DNA of 64,000 nt from Eubacterium uniforme (GTDB taxonomy: Bacteria > Bacillota > Clostridia > Lachnospirales > Lachnospiraceae). The translations under genes were made by a program, and so were the position numbers. Where the stretch lies: assembly GCF_900167115.1 (NCBI RefSeq), contig NZ_FUXZ01000010.1, forward strand, positions 62,001-126,000. Reading direction: 5' to 3'. Below the pieces are notes generated by a model. That model worked only from the letters and a program-made list of their open reading frames with translations. It did not search any database and was not told the origin of the DNA. Numbering within the stretch: position 1 is the stretch's first letter; every line of letters starts with the position of its first letter. Of this stretch, positions 45,124-54,683 are shown piece by piece.

Positions 45124-47704
45124 AAAAAGAAAAAATAAAGAAAAATTGATTCAAAATCAAATTAATCAAACAATTGGAGCATGTTATATGGACATGGATG
45201 CATATGAACCAGTATCTGTTTCAAGTAATCCTAATATGGATGAAATAAAGTGGGTTATTGTAGTTGGACTTATTGGTTTATGTGGATGTTTAGCAACTAT
45301 TTTTGGTATCATGGATAATTCTAGAATGAATTATGATGCACCAGGAGTAGTAATTAAGTTGATATTTTTTACAATTATTTGTTGTGTGTTAATTTGTTTT
45401 TTGAAAGAAAAAAGGAATATCGCATACTCGATCATATCGGTCTATTTAGTTTTAAGAGCTTATAGTAACTGGGAATTTTTAAAAAAAGGAATGCTTAGAT
45501 TAGCAGATAATGTTGCAAGTCAGATAGATAATAATTATTCTGGTGTGGAGACTTTTGAAAAGAGTGTATCGAAACATCAGTTGGTTGGTGATGCGTTAGT
45601 GTTATTTGGTATGATATGGATTTTTGTTTTTCTTTTCATTAATAGAAAGAAAATAGAAGTGGGAATATCATATCTTTTTATGCTACCTTTTGTTATTGGA
45701 ATTCTTATTATAAGTGTTTATTTGTCAATGCATTTTCTTATATTGCTAGGCATTTATTTGTTTATTTTATTAGTATCTAGTAATGGAAATGACGGAAGAA
45801 AAATAGTCGCTAAAAGGGTAAGTTTTAACACGATTATTTGCGGTATACCGTGTATTCTTATTATTGTTTTACTAGTTAATATGTTAGTTCCTAAGGGTTT
45901 GCATAATCCTGAAAAAATACAAACTATAAAGAATGATGTATCTCATCGAATAGAAGAATTTGCTAAAGTTAAACTTACTGGTGGACATAAGCAGGCTTTT
46001 GATGTGAACGATGTATTTAATGGTGGAAACATTGCGTTTAATACTGATCCAAAAATTGGAAATGTTAGCGAATTAAAACTTACCAAGAAACCTGAATTAG
46101 AAATGAATATTTTCTATGATGGTATAAATAAGTTTGGAAATAGACTTTACTTAAAAGGTAAGGCATATGATACATATAATAATAATGGATGGCAGAACAC
46201 ACTATATGAACCTGAAGATTCAATTGGTGATAGTAATATAGATGAGTATTATACAAGTAAATTTCCTATGTACTTTAATAGTATGGCTGGTGTGGTAGAA
46301 AAAGTCGATAAAAAAAGTATAAGTGGCATGATTGAAATAACCGATAAGTTTAATAGGGCAACTAGATTTCATCCTTATTACATAGAACCGGATTTTGATA
46401 CATCATATGCAGATGAAATTATGGATAGTGGCCGTGTGATATCTGAATTATCAGATTATTATGAATCAGGAAACTATTCTGCATACAGACATAAGTTTAT
46501 TTCACAGGATAATCAGACTAGTTTTTATAAACAAGCAAAATACATAAAGAAGAATATAGCTGAACATTTCGCTACGGAGGAGTCAATTGATTCTGCTGAT
46601 CATCAGAGTGCATATAGATATGAATCTGATAATATCTTTATGGAGAATAATATGGATATTCCAGGGTTTACTGATATACCACGTTTTTATAATGAGTTTG
46701 AAACCATGGAAGTAGATGTTGATGGTGAAAAAATTGATCTTGTTGGGCGTGGATATGATAAAGAAATTGGAATAGAACCATATGTTGATTATGTTTTAAA
46801 TTATTTTTCTAATTATAAATATGACTTGAAACCAGGTAAAACTCCTGATGATATGGATTCTGTTGATTACTTCATTATGAAGAAAAAGGGATATTGTATG
46901 TATTATGCAACAACTGCAACACTTATGTTTAGAAAGATGGGTATTGCAGCAAGATATGTAGAAGGATATGCAGTAGACTTGCCAAGTTCATATGAAGGCA
47001 ATAAAAAATTAGAAGTTAAGAATAATGATAGTCATGCATGGACGGAAATTTTTATTCCAAATGTAGGTTGGATTCCTATAGAAGTTACAGTTGGAAGTGG
47101 TTCGGGTTATACTCAAAATGAGACAAAACAAGAAACAACTACAGAGAATAAATCAACTAACAGGAACGAAACAACTACAAAAAAACAATTAACAACTAAA
47201 AAGAATAATCAGCCTACAACAAAACAAGCTACAACAAAAAAGGTTGAAGAAAAGACACATAAGGTTAGTGCGCAGGCTGTAGTTAGAGTTATTCTTACTA
47301 TTATTACAGCTTTAGTAATAATAATTTTATTAGCAATTGTTATAAGATTTTTATTGAAATATTTATTGAAAAAGTATTTTTATACTTTTGCATATTTTAC
47401 AATTGATAGGTATGAAGTGGATCTTATTAAATTGTGTAAGATTAAAAACATAAATATTACTGAAAACTATGATAGAAATAATAGCATTAGTAGAATTATA
47501 AAAGAATTTGGTGTTAATGAAAGTCTTGTTAAACAGGTTTATGCTTTAATAGATAGAGCTAAATATAGTAAGAATGCAGATATATCATCAGAAGAAAGAA
47601 AAAAATTATATAAACTAATTAGTAAAATAGCACATAAAATCAATCAGGAAGGTAATATGATTACTAAGTTGAAGGTTGCGCTTTTGATGCTTAGATATAA
47701 ATAA
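45116..47704 (+). CDS. Transglutaminase-like membrane protein
   Basis: 862 residues. About six membrane helices (43-245), an extracytoplasmic domain, and a transglutaminase core with cysteine in KKKGYCMYYATTATLMFRK (about 590-608) and histidine in NDSHAWTEIFIPN (about 640). A Thr/Lys/Gln-rich linker (about 670-715), one more helix (about 723-746) and a cytoplasmic tail that fits DUF4129. Probably a protease or cross-linker at the cell surface served by MoxR (inference). Confidence 0.88.
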   Translation: MSRKRKNKEKLIQNQINQTIGACYMDMDAYEPVSVSSNPNMDEIKWVIVVGLIGLCGCLATIFGIMDNSRMNYDAPGVVIKLIFFTIICCVLICFLKEKRNIAYSIISVYLVLRAYSNWEFLKKGMLRLADNVASQIDNNYSGVETFEKSVSKHQLVGDALVLFGMIWIFVFLFINRKKIEVGISYLFMLPFVIGILIISVYLSMHFLILLGIYLFILLVSSNGNDGRKIVAKRVSFNTIICGIPCILIIVLLVNMLVPKGLHNPEKIQTIKNDVSHRIEEFAKVKLTGGHKQAFDVNDVFNGGNIAFNTDPKIGNVSELKLTKKPELEMNIFYDGINKFGNRLYLKGKAYDTYNNNGWQNTLYEPEDSIGDSNIDEYYTSKFPMYFNSMAGVVEKVDKKSISGMIEITDKFNRATRFHPYYIEPDFDTSYADEIMDSGRVISELSDYYESGNYSAYRHKFISQDNQTSFYKQAKYIKKNIAEHFATEESIDSADHQSAYRYESDNIFMENNMDIPGFTDIPRFYNEFETMEVDVDGEKIDLVGRGYDKEIGIEPYVDYVLNYFSNYKYDLKPGKTPDDMDSVDYFIMKKKGYCMYYATTATLMFRKMGIAARYVEGYAVDLPSSYEGNKKLEVKNNDSHAWTEIFIPNVGWIPIEVTVGSGSGYTQNETKQETTTENKSTNRNETTTKKQLTTKKNNQPTTKQATTKKVEEKTHKVSAQAVVRVILTIITALVIIILLAIVIRFLLKYLLKKYFYTFAYFTIDRYEVDLIKLCKIKNINITENYDRNNSISRIIKEFGVNESLVKQVYALIDRAKYSKNADISSEERKKLYKLISKIAHKINQEGNMITKLKVALLMLRYK

Positions 47705-47728
47705 TAATTAGTTAGAAAGAGGATATTT

Positions 47729-48283
47729 ATGTACGTTATAGTGGGACTTGGAAATCCAACGGATAAATATAAAGGAACAAGACATAATATAGGATTTGAT
47801 GCAGTTGATGAGATTGCAAAAAGATTTGATATTAAGGTTAATACGGCAAGACATAAGGCTTTATGTGGGACTGGTGTCATAGATGGAAAGAAAGTTGTTA
47901 TCGTTAAGCCACAAACGTTCATGAATTTAAGTGGTGAATCGGTAAAAGCAGTTTGCGATTTTTACAAGGTTGATGTTACAGAGGAATTGATTGTTTTATA
48001 CGATGATATAAGTCTTGATGTTGGCCATATAAGAATTAGGGCTAAAGGAAGTGCTGGTGGGCATAATGGAATTAAGAATATTATTGCTCATTTGGGTACT
48101 CAGGAATTTAAAAGAATTAAAATTGGAGTGGGTGCTAATGAGGGTGATCTTGTTAAGCATGTACTTGGAAAGTTTGATAAAAAAGATAGAAGTGCAGTTG
48201 ATGCGGCGATTAATGATGCTGCATCAGCAGCAGTTGTTATGATGAGTGAGGACATTCAGACTGCAATGAATAAGTATAATTAA
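47729..48283 (+). CDS. pth: Peptidyl-tRNA hydrolase
   Basis: 184 residues. VGLGNP at 5-10, catalytic His19 in GTRHNIGF, PQTFMNLSG and the loop GSAGGHNGIKNI are all present. It frees tRNA from peptidyl-tRNA dropped by the ribosome. It is followed by mfd, an order conserved in many Firmicutes. The AAGAGG ribosome binding site is 7 bases away. Confidence 0.96.
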   Translation: MYVIVGLGNPTDKYKGTRHNIGFDAVDEIAKRFDIKVNTARHKALCGTGVIDGKKVVIVKPQTFMNLSGESVKAVCDFYKVDVTEELIVLYDDISLDVGHIRIRAKGSAGGHNGIKNIIAHLGTQEFKRIKIGVGANEGDLVKHVLGKFDKKDRSAVDAAINDAASAAVVMMSEDIQTAMNKYN

Positions 48284-48360
48284 GCAAGTTATGAATGTTT
48301 GTATTTTATAGTTAGTTGCAAAATGCTACTATGTTCAGGTTTTCAATAAAGGTGGTTAAT

Positions 48361-51300
48361 ATGAAGGCGTTATATGGGCTTATTGAAGGTTTGTACGGAT
48401 ATAGCGAGACAAAATATCATATGGGTAAGGGTCATATGCCGATGCAGATAAACGGGTGTTCTGAAAGCCAGTTTGTCCATTTCGTTATGTCTATTTCTAA
48501 GGATGTTAAGCAACGAATTATTATTACACATAGTGAAAAAAGAGCAAGACAAATAGCAGAAGATGCTTCATATTTTGAGGATAACGTTCATGTATATCCA
48601 GCTAAGGATTTTATATTTTATAATGCAGATATTCATGGGAACCTTCTTTTGAAAGAGAGAATGAAGGCACTTAGAAGTCTGATACGTGGGGAGAATATTA
48701 CTATTGTTACAACAATGGATGCATTTATGGATAAACTTCTTCCAGCTGAAAGACTTAAAAGTTCAATACTCTCTTTTGAAGTAGGTGGAGAAGTTGATTT
48801 AGATGAAGTTAGAAGTGTTCTTGTTAGAACTGGTTATGAATTTAATTCACAAGTTGAAGACAAGGGACAGTGTGCTATTAGAGGAAGTATTATAGATATA
48901 TTTCCACTTGAAAGTGATAATCCATATCGTATTGATTTATGGGATACAGAAATTGATAATATAAAAGTTTTTGATGTAAGTACACAAAGAACAATAGAAA
49001 ACATAAAAGAAGTTCAAATTTATCCAGCAACAGAGTATATGTATACTCCTGATGAAATTCAGGCTGGTGTTAAGAAGATTGAGGCTGAATTAAAGAAAAC
49101 GTATAATACGTTAAGAGATGAATTAAAGACTGAACAGGCACATAGACTTAAAGTGACAATTAAGGAATTTCTTGAGTTACTTGATTTAGATGCAAAGGGA
49201 ATTAACAAGGATGCATTTGTAAATTATTTTACAAATGAAACTTCGAATTTTTTTGATTACTTTGATGATGATGCAATTATTTGTGTTGAAGAGCCAGCAA
49301 GAAGTTTTGAACATCTTAATGTGGTATGGGAAGAGTTTTTAGATAGTTCAAAACATAGACTTGATGATGGATACATGCTTCCAGGACAGATGAAGAATCT
49401 ATATACTCCTTCGGATATAATAAGTTTTTTATCCAAAAGAAAATCATTGTTTTTCACAGCACTTGATCAAAAGATTAATGAGATAAAGTGTAAGGAAAAG
49501 ATAAATGTAGAAACCAATAATACGGTTGTATATAACAATGATTATGAAATGCTTATAAGAGACATTGAGTTTTATAAGCGACAGAAATATGGAATTATGA
49601 TTCTTTCTGCTTCAAAAACAAGGGCGGAAAGACTTGCAGGTAATTTAAGAGAATATGATATTAATGCTTTCTACACTGAGGATGATAGAATTCCAGCTGC
49701 AGGTGAGATTATGGTTAGGTATGGTAATCTTCATAGAGGCTTTGTATATCCATCCTTAAAATTTGTATTAATATCTCAAAATGACATATATGGTACCGTT
49801 AAGAAAAAGAAGAGACATAGGAAGGCATCTGGTGATGTAATTACGGACTTTGGTAGTCTTAACATTGGGGATTATGTTGTTCATGAAAGTTATGGTATCG
49901 GTGTATATAGAGGAATAGTTAAGGCTGAAGTTAAGGGGATAATTAAGGACTACATTAAGATAGATTATGATGGTGGAAGTTCACTTCATGTTCTTGCAAG
50001 TGACCTTGATCAAGTAGCTAAATATTCAGGTGCTGAAGGTGTGGCACCTAAGCTTAATAAGATAGGTGGACAGGAATGGTCTAAAACCAGAAGCAGAGTT
50101 AAAAGTGCTGTTAAGGATATTGCTGCTGACTTAATAAAGCTTTATGCCGCTAGAGAGAATAGTGAAGGATTTGCTTTCTCTGAGGATTCATTATGGCAAA
50201 AGGAATTTGAAGAGATGTTTCCTTACGAGGAGACTGATGATCAGCTCAATGCAATAGATGCAGTTAAGTCTGACATGGAAAGTAAGAAGACCATGGATAG
50301 ACTTATATGTGGTGATGTTGGTTACGGAAAAACTGAAGTGGCAATTCGAGCTGCATTTAAGGCCGTACAGGATGGAAAACAGGTTGTGTTCTTAGTACCT
50401 ACAACCATACTTGCATCGCAGCATTACAATACATTTGCTAGTAGGTTTAAGGATTTTCCTGTTAGAGTTGATGAACTTTCAAGATTTAGAACAAAGAAAC
50501 AGGTTGAGAATACCCTTGCTGATTTGAAGAAGGGATTTGTTGATATATTAATTGGTACTCACAGGGTTTTATCAAAGGATGTTAAGTTTAAGGATTTAGG
50601 TCTTTTGATTATTGATGAGGAACAGAGATTTGGTGTTAAACATAAGGAGAAAATCAAGGAACTAAAAAATAATATTGATGTGTTATGTTTAAGTGCAACT
50701 CCTATTCCAAGAACACTTCATATGAGCATGATTGGAATAAGGGATATGTCGGTATTATCCGAACCTCCAGTTGATAGAATGCCTGTACAGACATTTGTTA
50801 TGGAGTATAACGATGAAATGGTAAGAGAAGCCATTAATCGTGAGCTTTCAAGAAATGGTCAGGTGTATTATGTACATAACAGAGTTAATAATATTGAGGA
50901 TATTGCAAGCAAACTTCAAAAGTTAGTTCCTGATGCAAATATTGCAATTGCTCATGGAAGAATGAGTGAGAGAATGCTTGAATCGGTTATGTATGACTTT
51001 ATGAATGGTGATATAGATGTATTAGTTTCAACAACTATTATTGAAACTGGTCTTGATATATCAAATGTTAATACCATGATTATACAGGATGCGGATCGAT
51101 TTGGACTTTCGCAGCTATACCAGTTAAAGGGGAGAGTTGGAAGATCGAATAGAACATCATATGCATTCTTGATGTATAAGAGAAATAAGATTTTAAAGGA
51201 AGTTGCTGAAAAGAGACTTCAGGCTATTAAGGATTTTACTGAGCTTGGTAGTGGTTTTAAGATAGCTAAAAGAGATCTTGAAATTAGAGGAGCTGGTAAT

Positions 51301-51870
51301 GTTCTTGGAGCAGAGCAGCATGGACATATGGAAGCGGTTGGATATGATTTATATTGTAAGATGTTAAATCAGGCCGTTGCCATGTTTAAGGGATTAGAGA
51401 TACCATCTGAATTTGAAACAAGTATCGATATTCCTATAGATGCATACATTCCTAAGAAGTACATTGAAGATGAGATTGCTAGACTTAATGCTTATAAGAA
51501 GATTGCAGCCATTGAAAATGAAGATGAAAAAGATGATATCATTGATGAGTTCACTGATAGGTATGGTGATGTTCCAAAAGTAGTCTTGAGTTTGTTAGAG
51601 GTTGCAAATATTAAAGCAAAAGCGCATAATGTATATATTAAAGAGATAAGAGGAAACTTGAATGAACTGACATTTGTTTTGTATGAAAAGGCGGAACTTG
51701 ATGTTAGTAGATTTCCTGAAGTCTTGGATAAATTTAAGGGTAAGTTAAAACTCATTACAGATGCTTCTCCTAGACTTGTTTATAGAAAGGGTAGAGCCAT
51801 GGATGGTAGTGAGGAGTTAATTGAAATGATTAATTGTATTATTTCAGAATTAGGTGAAATAAAGAATTAA
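48361..51870 (+). CDS. mfd: Transcription-repair coupling factor
   Basis: 1169 residues from the ATG at 48361 (AAAGGTGG before it; the longer frame from 48316 has no such site). An N-terminal UvrB-like part (1-340), the RNA polymerase-interacting domain (about 490-560, IGDYVVHESYGIGVYRG), helicase motifs Walker A CGDVGYGKTEVA, DEEQRFGV and the TRCF tail. It removes stalled RNA polymerase and recruits UvrA. Confidence 0.96.
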   Translation: MKALYGLIEGLYGYSETKYHMGKGHMPMQINGCSESQFVHFVMSISKDVKQRIIITHSEKRARQIAEDASYFEDNVHVYPAKDFIFYNADIHGNLLLKERMKALRSLIRGENITIVTTMDAFMDKLLPAERLKSSILSFEVGGEVDLDEVRSVLVRTGYEFNSQVEDKGQCAIRGSIIDIFPLESDNPYRIDLWDTEIDNIKVFDVSTQRTIENIKEVQIYPATEYMYTPDEIQAGVKKIEAELKKTYNTLRDELKTEQAHRLKVTIKEFLELLDLDAKGINKDAFVNYFTNETSNFFDYFDDDAIICVEEPARSFEHLNVVWEEFLDSSKHRLDDGYMLPGQMKNLYTPSDIISFLSKRKSLFFTALDQKINEIKCKEKINVETNNTVVYNNDYEMLIRDIEFYKRQKYGIMILSASKTRAERLAGNLREYDINAFYTEDDRIPAAGEIMVRYGNLHRGFVYPSLKFVLISQNDIYGTVKKKKRHRKASGDVITDFGSLNIGDYVVHESYGIGVYRGIVKAEVKGIIKDYIKIDYDGGSSLHVLASDLDQVAKYSGAEGVAPKLNKIGGQEWSKTRSRVKSAVKDIAADLIKLYAARENSEGFAFSEDSLWQKEFEEMFPYEETDDQLNAIDAVKSDMESKKTMDRLICGDVGYGKTEVAIRAAFKAVQDGKQVVFLVPTTILASQHYNTFASRFKDFPVRVDELSRFRTKKQVENTLADLKKGFVDILIGTHRVLSKDVKFKDLGLLIIDEEQRFGVKHKEKIKELKNNIDVLCLSATPIPRTLHMSMIGIRDMSVLSEPPVDRMPVQTFVMEYNDEMVREAINRELSRNGQVYYVHNRVNNIEDIASKLQKLVPDANIAIAHGRMSERMLESVMYDFMNGDIDVLVSTTIIETGLDISNVNTMIIQDADRFGLSQLYQLKGRVGRSNRTSYAFLMYKRNKILKEVAEKRLQAIKDFTELGSGFKIAKRDLEIRGAGNVLGAEQHGHMEAVGYDLYCKMLNQAVAMFKGLEIPSEFETSIDIPIDAYIPKKYIEDEIARLNAYKKIAAIENEDEKDDIIDEFTDRYGDVPKVVLSLLEVANIKAKAHNVYIKEIRGNLNELTFVLYEKAELDVSRFPEVLDKFKGKLKLITDASPRLVYRKGRAMDGSEELIEMINCIISELGEIKN

Positions 51871-51900
51871 TTATTTGCTGTTATTTGGAGAAAAAATAGT

Positions 51901-52875
51901 ATGTATGTTTTGAATGATAATTCAAAAAAAAGTGTAAATAAGTTTTTAAAGAAAACTGTAGTTGTATGTATGACTGTAGCGTTATGTTTTTCTCTAGCTT
52001 CATGTAAAAAAAAGAAAGAGGAAAAATACACGGCTATGAAAATAGGAAGTAGTAATCTTTCGCCTGGAATACTAAGATATTATGCTTATAATGCGCAGGC
52101 TAGTTACGAAAACTATTACATGGCTTCAGGCGCACATATCCACTGGAGTGAAGGAAAGAATAAAGTTTCTTTAGAGGAACAGGTAAAGAATCAAACACTT
52201 GAGGATATGGTTAAGAAGTATAAACTTATTAATCATTCTAAGGATTTTGAAGTGAACAAGTCAGATATTAGGGACAAGGATGTTTCTGATATGGTTGATA
52301 ATTACGAAAAAAATTCTTCTGATGTGCTTAAAGGTAAAGTTGATGCTAGTAAAAATGATTTAAAGAGTATTTTTACTACATATCTAATGTATGAGGAAAT
52401 ATGTGATTATATTAAGGAAAAATATAATATTGTAGTTGATAAGGAATTATACAGACAGGTTAGTATCAATTTGATTGAAGTATCAGGAGATGATGCAGCA
52501 AATACAGCTGTTAAGATATGCTCAGAAGTTAATAAGGGCGGAACAATAGTTGATGTCGCATCAAAGTATAAACAGGAAGTAATTGAAGGTACAATTGGAG
52601 CAGGAGATCGAGATAGGGATAAGATTGAACTTGCATGTCTTTCTATGAAAACTGGTGAATGCGTAAACGTAAATACTGATTTAAAGAATTATGTTATATA
52701 TTGTGTTAATGATAATGACGAAAAAGCTACAGACATAATAGTGGCTGATAAAGAAAAAGAATTATTAAATCAGCAAATAGATTTGATTGTAAAAAATTAT
52801 AAAGATGATGTAAAAATCGATAATGAAATGTGGGATAGAATAAATTTTAATGATCCAATTTTTGAAGAAAAATAA
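51901..52875 (+). CDS. PrsA/SurA-like lipoprotein (foldase, degenerate parvulin)
   Basis: 324 residues. Lipoprotein signal with lipobox LASC (cysteine about 37). A helical N-terminal chaperone part (70-180) is followed by a segment that has the strand-helix pattern of a parvulin domain (NLIEVSGDDAANTAVKICSEVNKGGTIVDVASKY), but lacks the usual ASHIL start and FGW-like residues. It stands right behind mfd, where Lachnospiraceae often carry a peptidyl-prolyl isomerase. I infer an extracytoplasmic folding factor, possibly without isomerase activity. Confidence 0.6.
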   Translation: MYVLNDNSKKSVNKFLKKTVVVCMTVALCFSLASCKKKKEEKYTAMKIGSSNLSPGILRYYAYNAQASYENYYMASGAHIHWSEGKNKVSLEEQVKNQTLEDMVKKYKLINHSKDFEVNKSDIRDKDVSDMVDNYEKNSSDVLKGKVDASKNDLKSIFTTYLMYEEICDYIKEKYNIVVDKELYRQVSINLIEVSGDDAANTAVKICSEVNKGGTIVDVASKYKQEVIEGTIGAGDRDRDKIELACLSMKTGECVNVNTDLKNYVIYCVNDNDEKATDIIVADKEKELLNQQIDLIVKNYKDDVKIDNEMWDRINFNDPIFEEK

Positions 52876-52898
52876 TCAAAAGATGGGGAAATAAGAGT

Positions 52899-54278
52899 AT
52901 GAGAGTGAAGAAAATTATTACACATATTGTGGTATACGTTTTGTTTGTTTTGGCAGTAATTGGGGTTTGTCTTGCTGTAAAGACACAGGGTGAAAAAAAG
53001 AAAACTAGTAAAAATGTTGCTGTGGATACCGAAAAAACTTCAACTGAAAAAGTGACTAAAACAGAAACGAAAACGGAGACAGAAACAGAGACGGAAACAG
53101 AACCAGAACCAGAAACAAAGGAGCCTGTTGATCCAGCTGATGAATATTTAGAAACAGTTAAATTTGCTAATGAAGATGAGTATGTTGATTGTATAAATGA
53201 TAGATATGAACAGGCTGGAACTGAAGATGATACTGATATGACTGAGACTGAAAATAATCTTGATGAAGTTTCTAATCAAAACTTTGATCTCGGCGATGTT
53301 GATACAGATGATTTAAGTGATGATGATAGTTTTGAATCGTTTGATAAACATAAATATGATATGTTAAGTTCAGTAGATTATACATATTCTAAATTTGATA
53401 AAACTTCAGAAATTAATGCGGAAGCAGGATTCTTAGTTGATTTGGATTCACTAGATATATTATATGCAAAGAATGGATTAGAAAAGAGAGCGCCAGCTAG
53501 TACAACTAAGTTATTGACAGCTCTAACGGTATTGGAATTCTTAGATTTGGATGAAGAAGTTTTAGTTGGTAAAGAACAAGAATTCGTGGCGGCAGATGCT
53601 AGTGCTTGTGGTATCAAGGAGGGAGAAAAGTATACAGTATATGAACTTTTAAATGGTATGCTTTTATGTTCTGGTAATGATGCTGCATATACATTGGCAT
53701 ATTATACAGGATTACGAGTATATGATAGACTTGAAAATAGTGAAATCTATGAATATAATACTGATACAAGAGATGGGGAATATGCCCCTGAATGTGATGA
53801 TACAAATGTGTATGCGGCTGATAGCAATGAGGCTAAGAAGTACATTGATGAATGTGTTAAATACATGAATAAGAATGCTGAAGAAATGGGATGTGTCAAT
53901 GTGAATTTTGAAACACCCGATGGCTATGATACAGAAGGCCAGTATGTTACAGCGATTGACTTAGCACGAATTGGTGTTATGGCAAAGAATAATATTGTAA
54001 TTAGTGATATTTGTGCTAGTACTTCATATTATGATAAATCACTTGATGTTACTTGGCAGACAACTAATGAACTTATGAATAAAAATGGAGAGTTTTATAA
54101 TAAAAAAGTTGATGGATTAAAAACAGGATCAACAGGAGAAGCTGGAAAGTGTTTTGTAGGTTCGGCATCTGATAATAATAATAAGTTTATTTCGGTTGTT
54201 TTAGGTAGTGATCAAAATGGCAGATGGAATGATAGTAATTATTTATTAAATGCAGGATTTAAGTATATGAATAAGTAA
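52899..54278 (+). CDS. D-alanyl-D-alanine carboxypeptidase with acidic linker
   Basis: 459 residues. N-terminal membrane anchor 8-27, a Thr/Glu/Lys repeat linker (about 47-75, units of TETE), an acidic region to 155, then the S11 domain: SxxK STTK at 201-204, SGN in LLCSGNDAAY, and KTG in DGLKTGSTGEAG. Paralogue of the enzyme at 19417, with the same catalytic domain but a much longer spacer, suited to spanning the wall. It lies 23 bp behind the PrsA-like gene. Confidence 0.92.
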   Translation: MRVKKIITHIVVYVLFVLAVIGVCLAVKTQGEKKKTSKNVAVDTEKTSTEKVTKTETKTETETETETEPEPETKEPVDPADEYLETVKFANEDEYVDCINDRYEQAGTEDDTDMTETENNLDEVSNQNFDLGDVDTDDLSDDDSFESFDKHKYDMLSSVDYTYSKFDKTSEINAEAGFLVDLDSLDILYAKNGLEKRAPASTTKLLTALTVLEFLDLDEEVLVGKEQEFVAADASACGIKEGEKYTVYELLNGMLLCSGNDAAYTLAYYTGLRVYDRLENSEIYEYNTDTRDGEYAPECDDTNVYAADSNEAKKYIDECVKYMNKNAEEMGCVNVNFETPDGYDTEGQYVTAIDLARIGVMAKNNIVISDICASTSYYDKSLDVTWQTTNELMNKNGEFYNKKVDGLKTGSTGEAGKCFVGSASDNNNKFISVVLGSDQNGRWNDSNYLLNAGFKYMNK

Positions 54279-54318
54279 GTTCAAAAGAGTTATTGTATTT
54301 TTTGAAAGGAGACATATT

Positions 54319-54624
54319 ATGGTAAAGCATGTAATTATTTGGACATTAAAGGATAATTTTTCCGAAAAGGAAAAACAGGAGATTAAGGCTTCAATTAAGG
54401 AAGGACTAGAGGGCCTTAAGGGTAAAATACCTGGACTTCTAGGAATTAAGGTTTATACAGATGGTTTATCAAGTTCGAATGGTGATTTAATGCTTGATAG
54501 TATGTTTGAAGATAGAGCTGCTCTTTCAGTATATGCATCACATCCTGAACATGTTGCAGTAGCTGATAATAAGGTTAGACCTTATACAAAGATTAGAAGC
54601 TGTTTTGATTATGAAGTAAAATAA
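54319..54624 (+). CDS. Dabb (stress-responsive A/B barrel) protein
   Basis: 101 residues. VKHVIIWTLKDN at the start and the hallmark YASHPEHVAVADNKVRP near the end match the Dabb ferredoxin-like fold. Small dimeric proteins of mostly unknown function. GAAAGGAG precedes the ATG and a terminator follows. Confidence 0.85.
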   Translation: MVKHVIIWTLKDNFSEKEKQEIKASIKEGLEGLKGKIPGLLGIKVYTDGLSSSNGDLMLDSMFEDRAALSVYASHPEHVAVADNKVRPYTKIRSCFDYEVK

Positions 54625-54638
54625 TAAACTAATATAAG

Positions 54639-54667
54639 AACGCCAGGGATATATCCTTGGCGTTTTT
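54639..54667 (+). terminator. Intrinsic terminator
   Basis: 11-bp stem (54639-54649 with 54654-54664, one G-T pair), 4-nt loop, then T run. Confidence 0.85.
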
Positions 54668-54683
54668 GAGAAGAGGTGTATGG